Source: Albula goreensis
Lineage: Eukaryota > Chordata > Actinopteri > Albuliformes > Albulidae
Length of the DNA stretch: 64,000 nucleotides
Reading direction: 5' to 3'
Assembly: GCA_022829145.1 (NCBI GenBank)
Contig: CM040745.1
Span: forward strand, 35,928,406 to 35,992,405
Part shown: positions 52,311 to 64,000 of the stretch, piece by piece
Position numbering within the stretch: position 1 is the stretch's first letter
How the letters are laid out: every line of letters starts with the position of its first letter
The notes under the pieces: generated by a model
Seen by the model: the letters and a program-made list of their open reading frames with translations, nothing else
Database searches by the model: none
What the model was told of the DNA's origin: nothing
Position numbers and translations under genes: made by a program

Positions 52311-52740
52311 AGTGTCGCCACTAACCACTAGATGGCGCTGTACTCCCTAGAACCCACGACTCCTGGTCGTATTTAATGTGAAGACCAATCGTCCCCCGTA
52401 ACCCTACGACCCCCTTCTCCCCCCTTTTAAGAGAGACAGACCCTCCACCCTCCGTCCCTCTTAAATACACTGCTCTTGATACCCACGGTCGCTGTGCGTC
52501 TGTTTCGCAGTCGCGCACTCTCTCGTGATAACAAGTGGCACACTGAGCAGAACTATTCGACTCATCTTACTCATCACGCCAAAACAGCTTCGGGCTGTCG
52601 ACACTGCTCTTCTAATCACCGTCAAGAGCAGGATCTCCTACTGTCTCTATCGTAATGAGGAAGCCGGTTCATCAGTGAATCACTTCACTGAAGACGTCCA
52701 ACCGAAAAAAGCCTATTCTTATTGGGTGTACTGAATTAAT
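52310..52740. mobile_element. LTR- or transposon-like insertion
   Basis: GC content rises sharply for about 430 bases. The segment contains pyrimidine-rich runs, a possible promoter-like CTTTTAAGAGAG, and a change to 'gataacaagtggcac' near 52,527, a layout reminiscent of an LTR followed by a primer-binding site. No second LTR and no retroviral-type coding sequence are visible nearby, so it would be a solo or truncated copy. Confidence 0.25.
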
Positions 52741-52920
52741 ACAGTCTAAGAACGTATGTTATACTCATTTAAAATAAAGAAATGACTGAACAACAACAAT
52801 GGCTTCGCACTGTTGGTAAAAGTTACTTTTAAACTTTTAAATTTCTATATAGACGCATGTTGTACACATTATACTTGACCTTGACGCGCAGAAGTATTAA
52901 TTTTTAAAAATCAAAGCACG

Positions 52921-53080
52921 ATGGATGTACAAAAACTGAATGAGACATCGTTTCCTGTAATGGATTGTATGAGACTGCAAAATAATTCATCATTAAACAG
53001 CACTGCAAATATGACTATGGAAGTTAATGCTACCACCTGTGGAAACGCATCGGTCGTTCCAAAACCAGACCGACCCAAAG
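52921..53080 (+). CDS. Candidate first coding exon of an unrecognised glycoprotein
   Basis: An open frame of 53 codons from ATG to a good splice donor (AAAG|GTAAGG, phase 1). It is rich in N-x-S/T sites: N-E-T, N-S-S, N-S-T, N-M-T, N-A-T and N-A-S, with two cysteines and no signal peptide. That composition suggests a short extracellular N-terminus, like that of the 98-residue protein at 33,977. I do not recognise the family. Possible downstream exons are listed separately. If real, the rest of the gene lies within or beyond the remaining 11 kb. Confidence 0.4.
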
Positions 53081-56000
53081 GTAAGGGACAAGCTGTATAT
53101 TTGTCATTTATTGTACGTAATGAAACCGGGTACCTCGAATTTAATTTCATTCACCAGTCCTCTACTTTTGGGGGAGAAATGTCGACTTTTCACCGCAGAG
53201 CTGCAACATGCGCGCCCCAATACCATACAGTTGTGTCTTTTTCAGTATCTATAACATGTGGTAGTTCAGATGTAGGTTTTTTTTAAATATAGAAGCATTT
53301 CTGTGCATATTGCAATAAACCGCGTTGGACCATACTTGAAATGCCTTTAATGCATAATTATAAAGAGAAATTATGTACGAAATCATCAATGCAAACCATA
53401 TATATTCATATATATTATTTCTTTTTTTTCTTGAAGCGAAAGCAATCATATCGTTGCATCGAAGTACACTGGTAGACAAAGGTTTGAATTCGTATAATAA
53501 ACGTTTCTGAGATTACGAAGCAGTCCCACACTTTTCACAATTCGCTCATTCATTTTAACGTGTTGCATTTGTGGCTTTTAACTGAGTAAACTATTGGAAT
53601 ACGTGCATTCCTTTTCAATTGCATTTCATGTCATTTTGACATATGATCCTCATGAAAGTTACATGATAACAATTGTGAATGGCTACTTGCTCATTACAAT
53701 GGTCTGAGGGAATTATCGAGTCGTTAAGAAAATGTTGCGGCAAGATGAAATAACACTCCCGACACCAAACACCCTCCAAAAGACGCCTGTGAGGTGACAA
53801 GTAGAATGGAGGAATTCCATTTACAGGCAAAAGTTACGTCGCTAAATAATATCATCATCTCAGCAGAGCGGATATTATTAAGAAACAAAGATTATTAATA
53901 ATAAAAAAGAATAATCATAATAATAATAATAATAATAGCTTAGGTGACCTGTCAGTATCTCCGAATACTATCTTAGATTCAACAGTCGTGCGCCCCACCC
54001 CTTAAACCTCTTCAATTAAGTAATTAGTTGAATTCATAATGAGACCCTGCTGAACTACGGTCATAAAACACATATTGAAATGTTTATATCTGACTATAGC
54101 AGTCAGTATAGCCACTCTGCAGATATGAATGGCATGGTGTGTGTGTGTGTGTCTTTCTTTGTCGTTAATATACATCAAAACCCCTTAATGCAGAAAAACT
54201 GTTGAATAATTCATTGGATATTTAGATTACTCAGGTTAGAGTTGGGGCACTATGTCATTACCAGCGCCGCGCATATGTATTAACGGCCAAATCCTACAAT
54301 TGTGCGGGTGGGTATTTCAATATACACTACGTTCGAAATGTATGCTACCGATTGTGCGTGATGGGGGTGTTGAGATTCCTCTGATATCGGTATTCTGTTT
54401 TCTTTTGCTGCATTCCACACTTGGTGTGGTTTAGGCACAGTATGTTAATGAAGAGACTTGCAAGACCGAGTCTCAGCAAGGATTTTGGATAGCAGGACGA
54501 GTAAGTCTTCTGAAGCATACGGAGTGGCAGGTCAGATACATGCTTTAATTAGATTTAAAGCCAGAACCTGCGGCTGTGAAAACAGCATGACACAGCACGT
54601 CTATCACGACAAAGGGAATAATAAACAGCAAAATTCTATTTCTCTTAAAGTCAACCACATGGGGCCATATTTCATCTATTTTTAGTGAATGGCGTATCAC
54701 AGAAGCATGATTAGAATAGTGTATATGTGAATTCATTTTTTGCTAGACTTCATCGTGGGATTTTGTGAGTGCAGTTCAGGTGTCGTTTTAAAAGAGGATG
54801 GATCACAGGGTCTGACTAGGTACGTCATGGGCATAAACACACTGTAGGTGCGTAAAGTGCATAAACGCACAGTGCCTCAATCCTGTCATCTCACTTTCCT
54901 TTTAAAAGCATTTGTGTTTGTGCTCAGGAGGATTGCTAGTTTCATTGAAGTGACAGTGCAGAGATTATGCAAGTACATATATTCCCTTATTAATCAAACA
55001 ATGTTCCACCTGACCTTTCTGATTTTCTCATTTTTTATGTACTGTTACTGATATGTGTGTGATGAAACAAAGCAAAATATTAAGGTTCAAGTATTAATGT
55101 ATTTTGTGTCACACCCCTCTGAATCTGTGGAGTGTACCTTGAAGTTTGGCCATTTTTAGTCACTGAAATTAATTGCTGGTTTGAACCCTGATTGCTCCAT
55201 TACTGCTAGACTCAAACTCATGAAATCGTCTGCACTGAAGCAATGATTCACATAGTTATGCATAATGTGAATAAATTAAATACGCAAATATCTTTTCAAC
55301 ATGTGAGGTCGGTACACATGTTTTCGCTTCCTATTTTGCAGAGCAAAATCACAAGATTTATTCCAATAATGATGACCAAACTGAGATATGTTAAATCCAC
55401 AGGACCGGAATTATCATGGTTATAGAGTGTGAATGCTTTTGAGCATTGTGTAGGCAATGGGTGTATGAAATCAGGAGTAAACATGCAGTTTGTGCTGCAT
55501 GAGTCTGGGGAGATTGTTTTGGAAAGTGGGCAAGAATCCATGCATTTCAAAAGCCTTTCAAATGATAGGATTCCCTTCGCCCTACATTTCAATATCTGAC
55601 TCAGCATCAAGCCAAGGTAATTTCTGCCTGTAACAGCCTGTAAAACATACTCATCAGAAATATGGAAAAAGCATTTTCGGGGTCTCTAACGGCAAGGGGA
55701 TAGGTGATGTCTCCAAAAACATATCACACCAACTCATTTCTCTCTATCTTCAGTTTGACACATAAGATCTTATGAGGCCAGGATTTCTTCTTCAATTCAA
55801 ACAGCCAATTGTATGACTACTGTTGAGGAAAAAAGACTCCACATGTTGTTTAGAGGTTCATATCTGCAGACTCAGTGGGGGTAAGTGGGGGCGTTCTTTC
55901 TCACTTCCAAAATGAAGGCAATGGAAGGCGTTTTATATGCAGTGCAATGACCATTCAGATCTAGCAGTGTCACCCAGAGCACAATCTCATAAGTTAAGAG

Positions 56001-56759
56001 GTTCTGGCCATATTGAGCCGAGCTCGCTGTTATTAGAGCCAATCGGTCGGTCTGCACGTCCACTGGGGGACATGGGCAAGCTCATTTTAAGAGCCTGTCA
56101 ACTCGCCTGGTCAGTTCCATCGCTTATTCCTACCATCACCCTCATCTGCATTCATCTGCTTTATTAGAGACTTCAACGCCACCCGAACTTACTTCCTAAT
56201 TTAGTTTTGTTAGTTAGAAAAAAATATTACCACCTTATTTGCATAGGAAATAAAGACGTAAGTAAGAGAATGTATTTTTGTTATGCCTGAAAATCAAAAT
56301 TTCATTGAAGAGGGAATTTTCAGAATATTTTTAGACTAGAGGTTGGGATACACAGCTGAGAAAATGTTCACTTCATTAAAGATGGCCTTTTGTGTTGCTT
56401 TATTCTCACTGTACCCATCCAAGTGAAGCAGCCTGATCAAGCTTAACAGACCAGCCCCTTAGCATGGATCCATACAGGCGTTTTAATTCCATTACTTACC
56501 ATATAATACAAATGCCACATCTAGTCTTAAGCCTGATGTTCTGTATATGTTAATGAAACATGTACAGTTTTCATGATAACATGAAATACACTACCGTGAA
56601 CTCCGTCATTATGAATATGGGATTTTATATCAGCTGTGTAATCGAATTAATGTTGTGGTGATTTGAGCATGTAGTTATGACCGAATGTAGGTGTTTTTAT
56701 GTATTCAGTGTTTTTTTTTGATTTGTGTTTATTTCTTTTGGCTTGTATAATTTCAACAG
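53081..56759. other. Possible intron or intergenic sequence
   Basis: No recognisable coding exon. It holds an AAT-rich tract at 53.88-53.94 kb and a short TG run at 54.14 kb. I looked for a hydrophobic, phase-compatible membrane exon to follow the exon at 52,921 and did not find a convincing one. Confidence 0.45.
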
Positions 56760-56886
56760 GTTTTCTTCCCCCATATGGAAAAGCCTGTGGCTTTATCACA
56801 GTCGGGTTCGCTCGCGGAAGTGTAATTACCATCCTCTCCAGCTCAGTAACCCGCCAGTCCCTTTCAGAAGCGGCTCAGGGGAAACC
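56760..56886 (+). CDS. Weak candidate internal exon
   Basis: A strong pyrimidine-rich acceptor at 56,759 opens a frame compatible with the phase-1 donor at 53,080. The frame runs 127 bases to a GTGAGC donor at 56,887 (phase 2). The encoded 42 residues show no domain. The segment lies in GC-rich DNA that may instead be conserved non-coding sequence. Confidence 0.2.
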
Positions 56887-57180
56887 GTGAGCAGATTTAC
56901 AGCCTGGTCTGTTTTCTATATATTTCCTTCCAAGCTGCTCGTGTCCCAGTGAAGCCCCCGCCCGTATGCCCTTTTAATTTATTTATGCGGTGAATAATGT
57001 CGAGGCCTAGCGCACCTCCAGGCATGCCGGCCCGGCCTCCTCCGCTCCTCTGCGCCGTTTTCCCTGAGAATGGAAACCCTCCATCACTTTATCTCAGCGT
57101 TAGACGCCGTCCTCCCCTGAACTTCGCTGCTGATTTAAAAGGCTGCAAGGAGGACCCGCACTGTTCCCTTTTTTCCTGAG
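56760..57180. promoter_or_regulatory. GC-rich, complex non-coding block
   Basis: About 420 bases stand out from AT-rich surroundings, with many CpG dinucleotides. It could be a conserved enhancer, an exon with flanks or a CpG-rich promoter. One sequence alone cannot decide. Confidence 0.25.
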
Positions 57181-57689
57181 CAAGAGAAATTGAAACTCAA
57201 ATAGATTTTTTGTTTCATACATTTTTTTTTGTTGTGTGAAGTTTTTTTTTTTCTTGGATGGGGTGGGGGGTGATTTTAGTTGCTGAATTTCAGTTGTGGT
57301 TTCCTAAACCACCACTGGTTTGATGGAGCAGGTGTATCCGCACAGTGCCGTTGTGGTGTGCGTAGGGGGCCATGTTTCCAGCGTGATCTCAGTGGCACTT
57401 CCCATCTGTGGCAATGCTGGATTTGCACTTATTCAAAGTATAAAACTGCTGTAGGATGGAATATCACAACCTCTTTTGACTGATGCATAGTGTGTAACAC
57501 AGGGCTTGTTTCGTCATCGTGATGAGACTGAAGATCGTCAGAGGGTTAGGTGAAGCTTGGGGTGACACTTTCCTATGACTCCAATGCATTGTGGCTCCTG
57601 AGTGTTTGTAGATCCTCATTCTGGATTTAGGGATGGTGCGTCACACCTGAGTCTCCAGCCAGGACCCAATCAAATGCATTCAGTCTCAA

Positions 57690-57910
57690 TTTTAGAGCTA
57701 ACGCAATCCAATCCAAACAGACTTTACATTACAACAAAGGTTTCATTGCAGTCAACAGACACTCTTCTCCAAAGCATCTTACAGTTCACATTTATACTCC
57801 CTATTCATTTATACAGCTGGATATTTACTGAGCCAATTCAGGTGAAGTACCTTTCTGAACAGCACAACAGCAACGACCTACCAGAGAAGCCAAACCTAGC
57901 ACCTGGAGTA
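57690..57910 (-). mobile_element. SINE or L2-type repeat, minus orientation
   Basis: Read on the minus strand it ends with a tail resembling that at 35,150-35,190 (TTTGGAGAAGAGTGTCTG). The + strand carries 'tttatacagctggatattta' followed by CTGAGCCAATTCAGG-type sequence, a phrase common in teleost dispersed repeats. It is a degenerate copy. Confidence 0.6.
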
Positions 57911-60130
57911 GTGAGGGAAGTGTCCTAACCCTTATATTACATCGGCCCTTAAAGGGTTTAAGTTTGTTCGACTGGGTCCCAGGCTTTGTCGAACTGCTCG
58001 CTGTCCCCAGAGATTAATGTGGTTTTCCCCACTGTGAGAGAAATACAGGGATGTGCAAAAATTGGATAAGCATCTATTTTTGTCCATAAAAAAGATTCAT
58101 CTTTTTTATTCAGGCACAGTAAACGTCCATATAGGTCTGGTATTTAAGATCATAGGCCAGTCTTTGACCTTTGTTTTGACTTTAAGAGCACTGCCTCCCT
58201 GGAAATGCCAAGCTAAGTGACCTTAGCATATGCGTAGGTTGGGCAGTCTAGTGGGTCCTGGGAGAACTTACTTCAGCTTATCATAGAGAAGAAAACACAT
58301 TTCCAGTGCTTTGATTTACTTGAGTCTGTTAGATATGAATTAATTGAACGTTGCATGTAGAATTAGTTTGACTTACCCCGAGGAATAGTTAATGCGAAAT
58401 TTGTATGGGGCACCACAATTCTCAGTAAACACAAGCGACAGCAAGCATCCATCTTGAATGCATTTTCTTTCAGAGATAATGGCCCTCTTCCTGTCATGTG
58501 ATCGCCTTGCGCATTGTTGATAATGGTAAATTGCTACATTAATAAGAAAAAAAGTAAACAGAAGGTTTGTGAATTTCCGAAAAGATATTAGATAAAACAC
58601 AGAAATGCAACCATGCTAAATCGAGCATTGAGTGCATTTCCATACTGTGTGCACCATACAGTAGTCCCATTAAAGTTTCCCATCAGTAGACCCATTGGAG
58701 TCTGGGGCAAATGTGTGCAAATGAATGGAATCTGGGGTCAGCATTCCCTGAAAGGGGTCACAGAGGAGAAACTATGAATCCATCCAGGTGGTGAAATAAG
58801 CACTTGATATGGGCGAATAAAAGTCCTGTGGACGAAATTTCTAGTGCAGGATTCATTTCAGAGAATGAGAATTAGCTTCCCATTATGTAGCATGTTAATT
58901 GCTTCATTAGCGGGCAGAACATATGAAAACAAGTGGACAGAAATTAAGTATTTAAAGATAAGCCTTCCCTATTTCAAGCTCTTGAGCTGCTGCAGACATT
59001 TACAAGATGAGGCTTAGATATGTGTATATAATAGATACATAATAGATGTCCGCCATGACAAATAAATGAATAAATAAATAATCCATGGTGACTGTTCTGA
59101 CAGAGTGGCAACAGGGTCATTCTGCTTTGATATTCCTTCTGTCAGTCAAGTGCTGACCAGTCAAAGGTTTAGTATTGATGGACAGGGTCAGGTGGGCATC
59201 ACTATTCCAACTGAACCCTGTGAAAACCTCATTGCATCTCAATACAGCAAACACACACACATACACACATGCAACCGTGCACATGCATACACAAACACAA
59301 ACCTACTCACAAGCACACACACAAGAACATAGACAAATAGGCCTACTTGCACACAAGTACACACAGCTGTGTTTGAACACATTAAAGGAAGCAGGCATGG
59401 ACACATTACATAAATTCACAAAAACAAACCGGCATGCCAATACATAATGCAGAAGTTCACTCATGTACAGTCATCCTGAAAATAACCACAGCTGAGATGC
59501 TTTTGAACCTTCTGTACCACAGAGAACCTTCTGTACCACAGGAAAATCGATAAAATATTCATGTGGTTTTAGTTTTTCACTCCTCAATTTATAGTATGTT
59601 TAACTGTAACTGTTCAATTTAGCCTTGGGGATTTCCTGTGCATATCGTAGAAAGAAATGTTAATTAGCTTATGAAATGAAATGTGTGTGTTTCCCCAGGG
59701 TAACGGCACTACCACAGCTCACCGATGAAGCAAGTTAATTACCGAATGAGGCTGTTCTGAAATACTAATCTGTCATTCAATCAGGTGCCACATTCAACTT
59801 TAACAAAACATTACATGGAGGCAGTGCACATTGAAAGGGATTGAATCTGAAATTCAATTGACTGTGAGCAGCAACGGTACAATAATAGAATAACGAATCA
59901 CTTCCGTTAATGGTATTGGAAAAAAGGCAAGATGCAAGCGGAATTCTGAGATGACCCATTCATATTATACATAGTACCAGCTAAATGAGTTCCTGTTGAT
60001 ATAAGGAAGAATAATAGGTACTTCCTGTTAGCATAAATGACCAGATAATGCTGAAAACATGTAATTTTGTGTCAGACCCCTGATGTTTAACAAAATTAAG
60101 CGGCTATGCCTTGTCTGTTTGTATATACAG
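57911..60130. other. Non-coding interval
   Basis: No exon seen. It contains TAAT-rich sequence at 58.86-59.04 kb and a CA-rich stretch at 59.25-59.36 kb that creates Thr/His-rich pseudo-frames. Confidence 0.5.
59248..59362. repeat. Imperfect CA-rich tract
   Basis: Irregular ACAC and CACATGCA units over about 110 bases; open frames across it are repeat artefacts. Confidence 0.75.
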
Positions 60131-60347
60131 GAAAATACAAGCTGAAGAAAAAGAGCAACCAGAACCAGGCAATGCAACATGTGCTATTAGCATTGTTAAA
60201 CAAGATAAAAAAACAAGATGTAGCCAAGATGTAACCCCCCTGTCCCCCTGTCCCCACCATCACCCCTGTCCACAATGCAATGATATTGGTTTCATGAAGA
60301 ACTGGCAGCCTGTGGAGACTGGTTTTGGAGGAGATGATGCAACATAG
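60131..60347 (+). CDS. Weak candidate terminal exon
   Basis: An acceptor at 60,130 opens a 217-base frame ending in TAG. It is phase-compatible with the donor at 56,886 and encodes 71 residues with a C-P-H-H-H-P-C-P-Q-C cluster. In the frame compatible with the donor at 53,080 the same segment instead encodes a basic K-Y-K-L-K-K-K start and stops after about 34 codons. No homology recognised. Either may be chance. Confidence 0.2.
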
Positions 60348-63300
60348 TGAAGGAATCTGTCAGTGCAAGACCAGAAGTAGCAGAATGTGAGCAGTTACAA
60401 GTTTCAGTCTGGATGCAAGTATCACCACTTGGTGAAGAAGATAATTCACTCTTTGTAGGGATCTATAGTCAAAAACATTGCGACAATAGGTTAACCATCT
60501 GTGCCAAAGCCTAAAGTGTCCAGCAGAATTATATAGAACAATCAATTCAAGTACACAGTACCTCATTACAGGCAAGCAGAATTAACTTAGCTTTGACTTT
60601 AATGAGGACTTAATCCTTAGAAACTAAGGAAGGTCATTTTGCATCCACTTTTTATTCCAGCTGTATAAACTGTATTACAAAGTGTCTGAAGAATGGAACA
60701 ATATTCATTTTGGCTTGCCAGCCGGGGAAGCATTGAAGTAACCTAGCCTTTAGGAGACAAAGGTGGCTTTTTCTATTTCTTCAATAATAACAGTTTCAGC
60801 TTAACAGTGGTTGCAAGGTGCAAAAAGGTGTATTGAATGTGCTGGATGTATTTGAGTAGTATCAGCTGAAATGTATATACTCTCCAGTTTCCTCAGAAGT
60901 ATGGTCAATCGGGTTGACCTTGGGGTTAAAGAGTGTTTGCATCTTGCGCCGATATTCTAAGCACTTCTCACATCTGATTACTTTAAACTTCAACAAATAT
61001 TTGGGATAACCTCGCAGAGATAGGGGTGACCACTGTGCGAGGCCGGCTTCGTGAAGCGCCTTATGGGCGAATGAGGGAGCGAGGAGTGCTCAGACGGCGT
61101 CTGGTGGATGGCGACAAAATGAAGGGGGGAAAATGAGCCAGGGCAATACGGGGCTGCGGATTCATGCATGTAGAAACAGGACAGGTCGCATTTGCAACGC
61201 GAGTTACTGAATGCGACTAAACCGGACTTCGTTTCTCTCTCAAAACCTCCTCTGGGCTAAGGTTACAGAGTGCAGCCTAGACTCTGTCCTCCCTGTTTAT
61301 TTTCACAGTGCTCAGTGGACATGCCGATATCTTATGGAACGGTTGTTGGAATTTGGATTATTTGAGCTTTTTACATATTATTTCGCCCCCGATCTTGAAT
61401 CTGTAACCGAGCCTCTGAACGTTCCACCTGGCCTCACACAAGCTGAAACGTGTGCGTTCACCCACCACACTCATCTGTGAGTCAGCGAGTACTTTGCATA
61501 TAATTCCAAAGTGCTGTTGGAGAGCTGCTAAAAGAATGGCATATCTCTCACCCACAAAAATTGTAGTCTGTGGAGTGCTTGTCAATCATTCTTAAATATA
61601 TGGCTAAAAAACGTACATTACTCAGATGTGTTAACTCTTAGAATGTGGTCATGCATCAAAAATTTGATGAATTATGGAGGTTATGGTCACCTTTAAGTCG
61701 GGTAAGAATGACTATATAACCAATTCAAATGCAGCATTTTAAATATATGCCTTTTCTTGGACTTCTTTGTATGATCTTTGCTTTTGTCTCCATTCGCCTA
61801 TTCCTGATGTGTGCTAGGCATATGTGATTCTATCAATTTTATTTTTACCTGATGCACAATGACTGTAATGTAATCCTGATTGTGAAAACACTAACATCTA
61901 ACACACAATTAGGAAAAGACCTAAGGGTCACCAAATCCCTGTCTGAATTTAATCTGCCTTAACCTTTAGGGGGCTATGCCTATAGTGTTCAACTCCCATG
62001 GATTAGCGGTCATACCTGTCTTAGGACACAGTCCAGGTATCAGTGATGAATAGGTACTGTTTACTCATGAGTCCCAGACCATGTGCATGCCATCAACAAT
62101 AAATAAAATTTAAATACAGAAATGTAGGGTAATTGTCCAAGATGGGCCGTCGGTTGCCTTTGAACAGAATATACAGCCTGTATTGGTTCTGCAACAAAGT
62201 TAGATGTACAAATGGGTGACGATATCAGGTATGCTATGCAAACAAAGATGGTTCTCAAATTCAAATAGTAGATGCCTAACAGTAGCTGAATAGTTAACAA
62301 TCTCCCTAAGCTCTGCTTGCTATGCAGCTAGAAAGGTTGGCAATGTTTTATAGAGTTTATAATGTTTTCATTTTATATATGCTTTCACCATGTAAGAGGT
62401 TTGTGAATCAAGCATATGTTGACTTCATGTTCCATGTGTTGGTACATGCAATATCTCTCCTGGCATCACATGACTGCAGTGGTTTTTGGAGGAAGTGAAT
62501 TGGAGGAAAACGAGTGTTGTCGGTCTCTCCTGAGTTCGTGGGGGTAAAAGATCACTGTGTACTTCTGGTGGTACAGTTCCATTCAGATGGGGAAAAGGGA
62601 GGTTATCTTTCTCACAGGTGTAAGCTGAATGTGTATTAATGAAAGTGTTTATATATTTACTGCAGTATATTCAAATATCACATTTGTGGCAGCTATAAAT
62701 GGGATTTGGTTGCTCTCTAGCTGTATCAGAAAATGTTTTGGGCTATTAATGTACCACCAGATAGTAAAACTGTAAAGAATTATTAGTAGCAATTTATTAG
62801 TGATGGCTGAGTAGTTAATAAATCACTAATGAGGTCTATAAATCTAGGAATTGGAATGCCTGTGTTTGAGAGTGTACTGTCTGTTTAAAGGGTAACAGAT
62901 CTGTTGTAGTGCATCTTCTACCACACACTTTTTCTAATGTTTTTCCCCTCCATGTAATTTGCCACCACCTCTTCTACTTTGTGGATGGTCATTATTATAT
63001 GAAAAGATCTGGTTACATGACATTTTGTACTTTAATGTTGTTTACCACCACTGGTGCGACTGGACTCTTCAATTATGCTGCATTATGGGTGGTTTTTTTC
63101 TCCCACTGCTCTGCTGAAGGGTCAGTTCTGTACCTGTTAGCGGAGAGCGAAACTCCATTAGCCCTCGGGAGAACGGTGGCAAAGGACTGTGGGTAATAGG
63201 GCAGGGAAGGGGAAGAAAGATATATTTCATTCTTTCTGTCTTTGTATATGAAGGGAGTGATTTCATCATTAAAAACGACCACCCTCCCATCCAAGGTGTC

Positions 63301-64000
63301 AGTTATGGATGAAAGACTCACATTCTGAAGTAAGGAGAGAATTATGGGGTTGCAAATAAGAAAAATCCATTTTGTAAATAAATCAATGAGTAAAGGAGTC
63401 TGCATATTTCATTACTGAATATGAATTCAAAATAATGTATCTGAATATGTGGCATCTTTTGTTAGAATCCACACCCTGGAATAGAATGTGTGTTTTCACT
63501 TCTTTGTTCATTGACTACTTAAGAATGCAAGCCGCATTTAATAGGTTGCTATGAATTTCAAAAATGTTTCCACACAACCTTAAAATAACGATTCATAACA
63601 TGGAGAAAGGAAGAGCAATTATTTAAGAGTTGACAGGGTCTCTTAGACATTAGAGTGCATTTTAGCCTGACATTGTTGTACAAACAGCTATTTTAAAGGT
63701 CTGCATTGCATCAGGCACCCGAGTGGTGTGCCATTAGGGTCCTCAGAGATAGCAGGGCATGAAAGAAATTGGCTCGAATTAGAGCGTAGTTATTGTACCA
63801 TATCTCATTAAACCGCCTGAAATCCCACCTGTCTTGTGTGTTCTCGTTCTCCTTAATGGATTCTGTTTGCCATTAAATTTGTTAATTGGGATATGTCACA
63901 TTGCAAACCTTTCAGAGCAAATAGACGGGGGAAGGTTTAATGAAAGGCTGTTTGACCAGCATAGCATGGTTGTGTGTCTTGTGGGTCAGGGATGCCGAGG
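60348..64000. other. Distal gene-free flank
   Basis: No coding exon supported. The sequence at about 63,660-64,000 has the TAAT-rich, low-repeat texture of conserved non-coding elements near developmental genes, but this is only an impression. Confidence 0.45.

Noticed and set aside
59105..59447. Thr/His-rich open frames near 59.1-59.4 kb
   Set aside because: Produced by the imperfect CA tract.
1..64000. CRISPR arrays, operons, tRNA and rRNA genes
   Set aside because: The sequence is vertebrate nuclear DNA; I saw no regularly spaced repeats with unique spacers and no tRNA or rRNA-like structures.

Overview
The window looks like nuclear DNA of a ray-finned fish, probably a teleost. It is AT-rich, genes are split into short exons by GT-AG introns, microsatellites are common, and there are LINE2-type/SINE 3' tails of the kind frequent in teleosts. 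The decisive clue is gene content: a four-PDZ scaffold gene matching pdzk1 (NHERF3) lies beside a small, probably GPI-anchored Ig-domain gene matching CD160. These two genes are also neighbours on human chromosome 1q21. The species cannot be told from the sequence alone.

Layout. Positions 1-14,134 hold no gene I can support, only repeats and low-complexity tracts. A four-exon CD160-like gene runs on + from 14,135 to 16,522. pdzk1 follows tail-to-tail on the minus strand (18,701-25,757, eight coding exons, 613 residues). About 8 kb without a visible gene contains dispersed repeats. An immune-receptor cluster on + comes next: a four-exon gene for an unnamed 98-residue single-pass membrane protein with a tyrosine-containing tail (33,977-35,416), and a six-exon two-Ig-domain receptor of BTLA type (35,814-39,817, 338 residues). 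Then comes a second, tandemly duplicated copy of that region (about 42,165-49,270). It carries two orphan tail exons of the small membrane gene and a decayed BTLA-like gene (43,135-47,025). The rest is mostly gene-free, apart from a candidate first coding exon at 52,921-53,080 and two weakly supported downstream exons.

How the genes fit together. In mammals CD160 and BTLA are related Ig receptors that bind the same TNF-receptor-family partner, HVEM, but sit on different chromosomes. Here CD160-like and BTLA-like genes lie within 30 kb of each other around pdzk1, with a small membrane protein whose tyrosine tail could signal. The duplication left copy A with an intact first Ig exon and an altered second Ig exon. 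Copy B has a ruined first Ig exon and an intact second one. pdzk1 encodes a membrane-associated scaffold and is presumably a bystander that marks synteny.

Gene models were built by hand from splice signals and reading phase. Exon joins are therefore predictions, and names rest on recognised sequence features and gene order, not on a database search.
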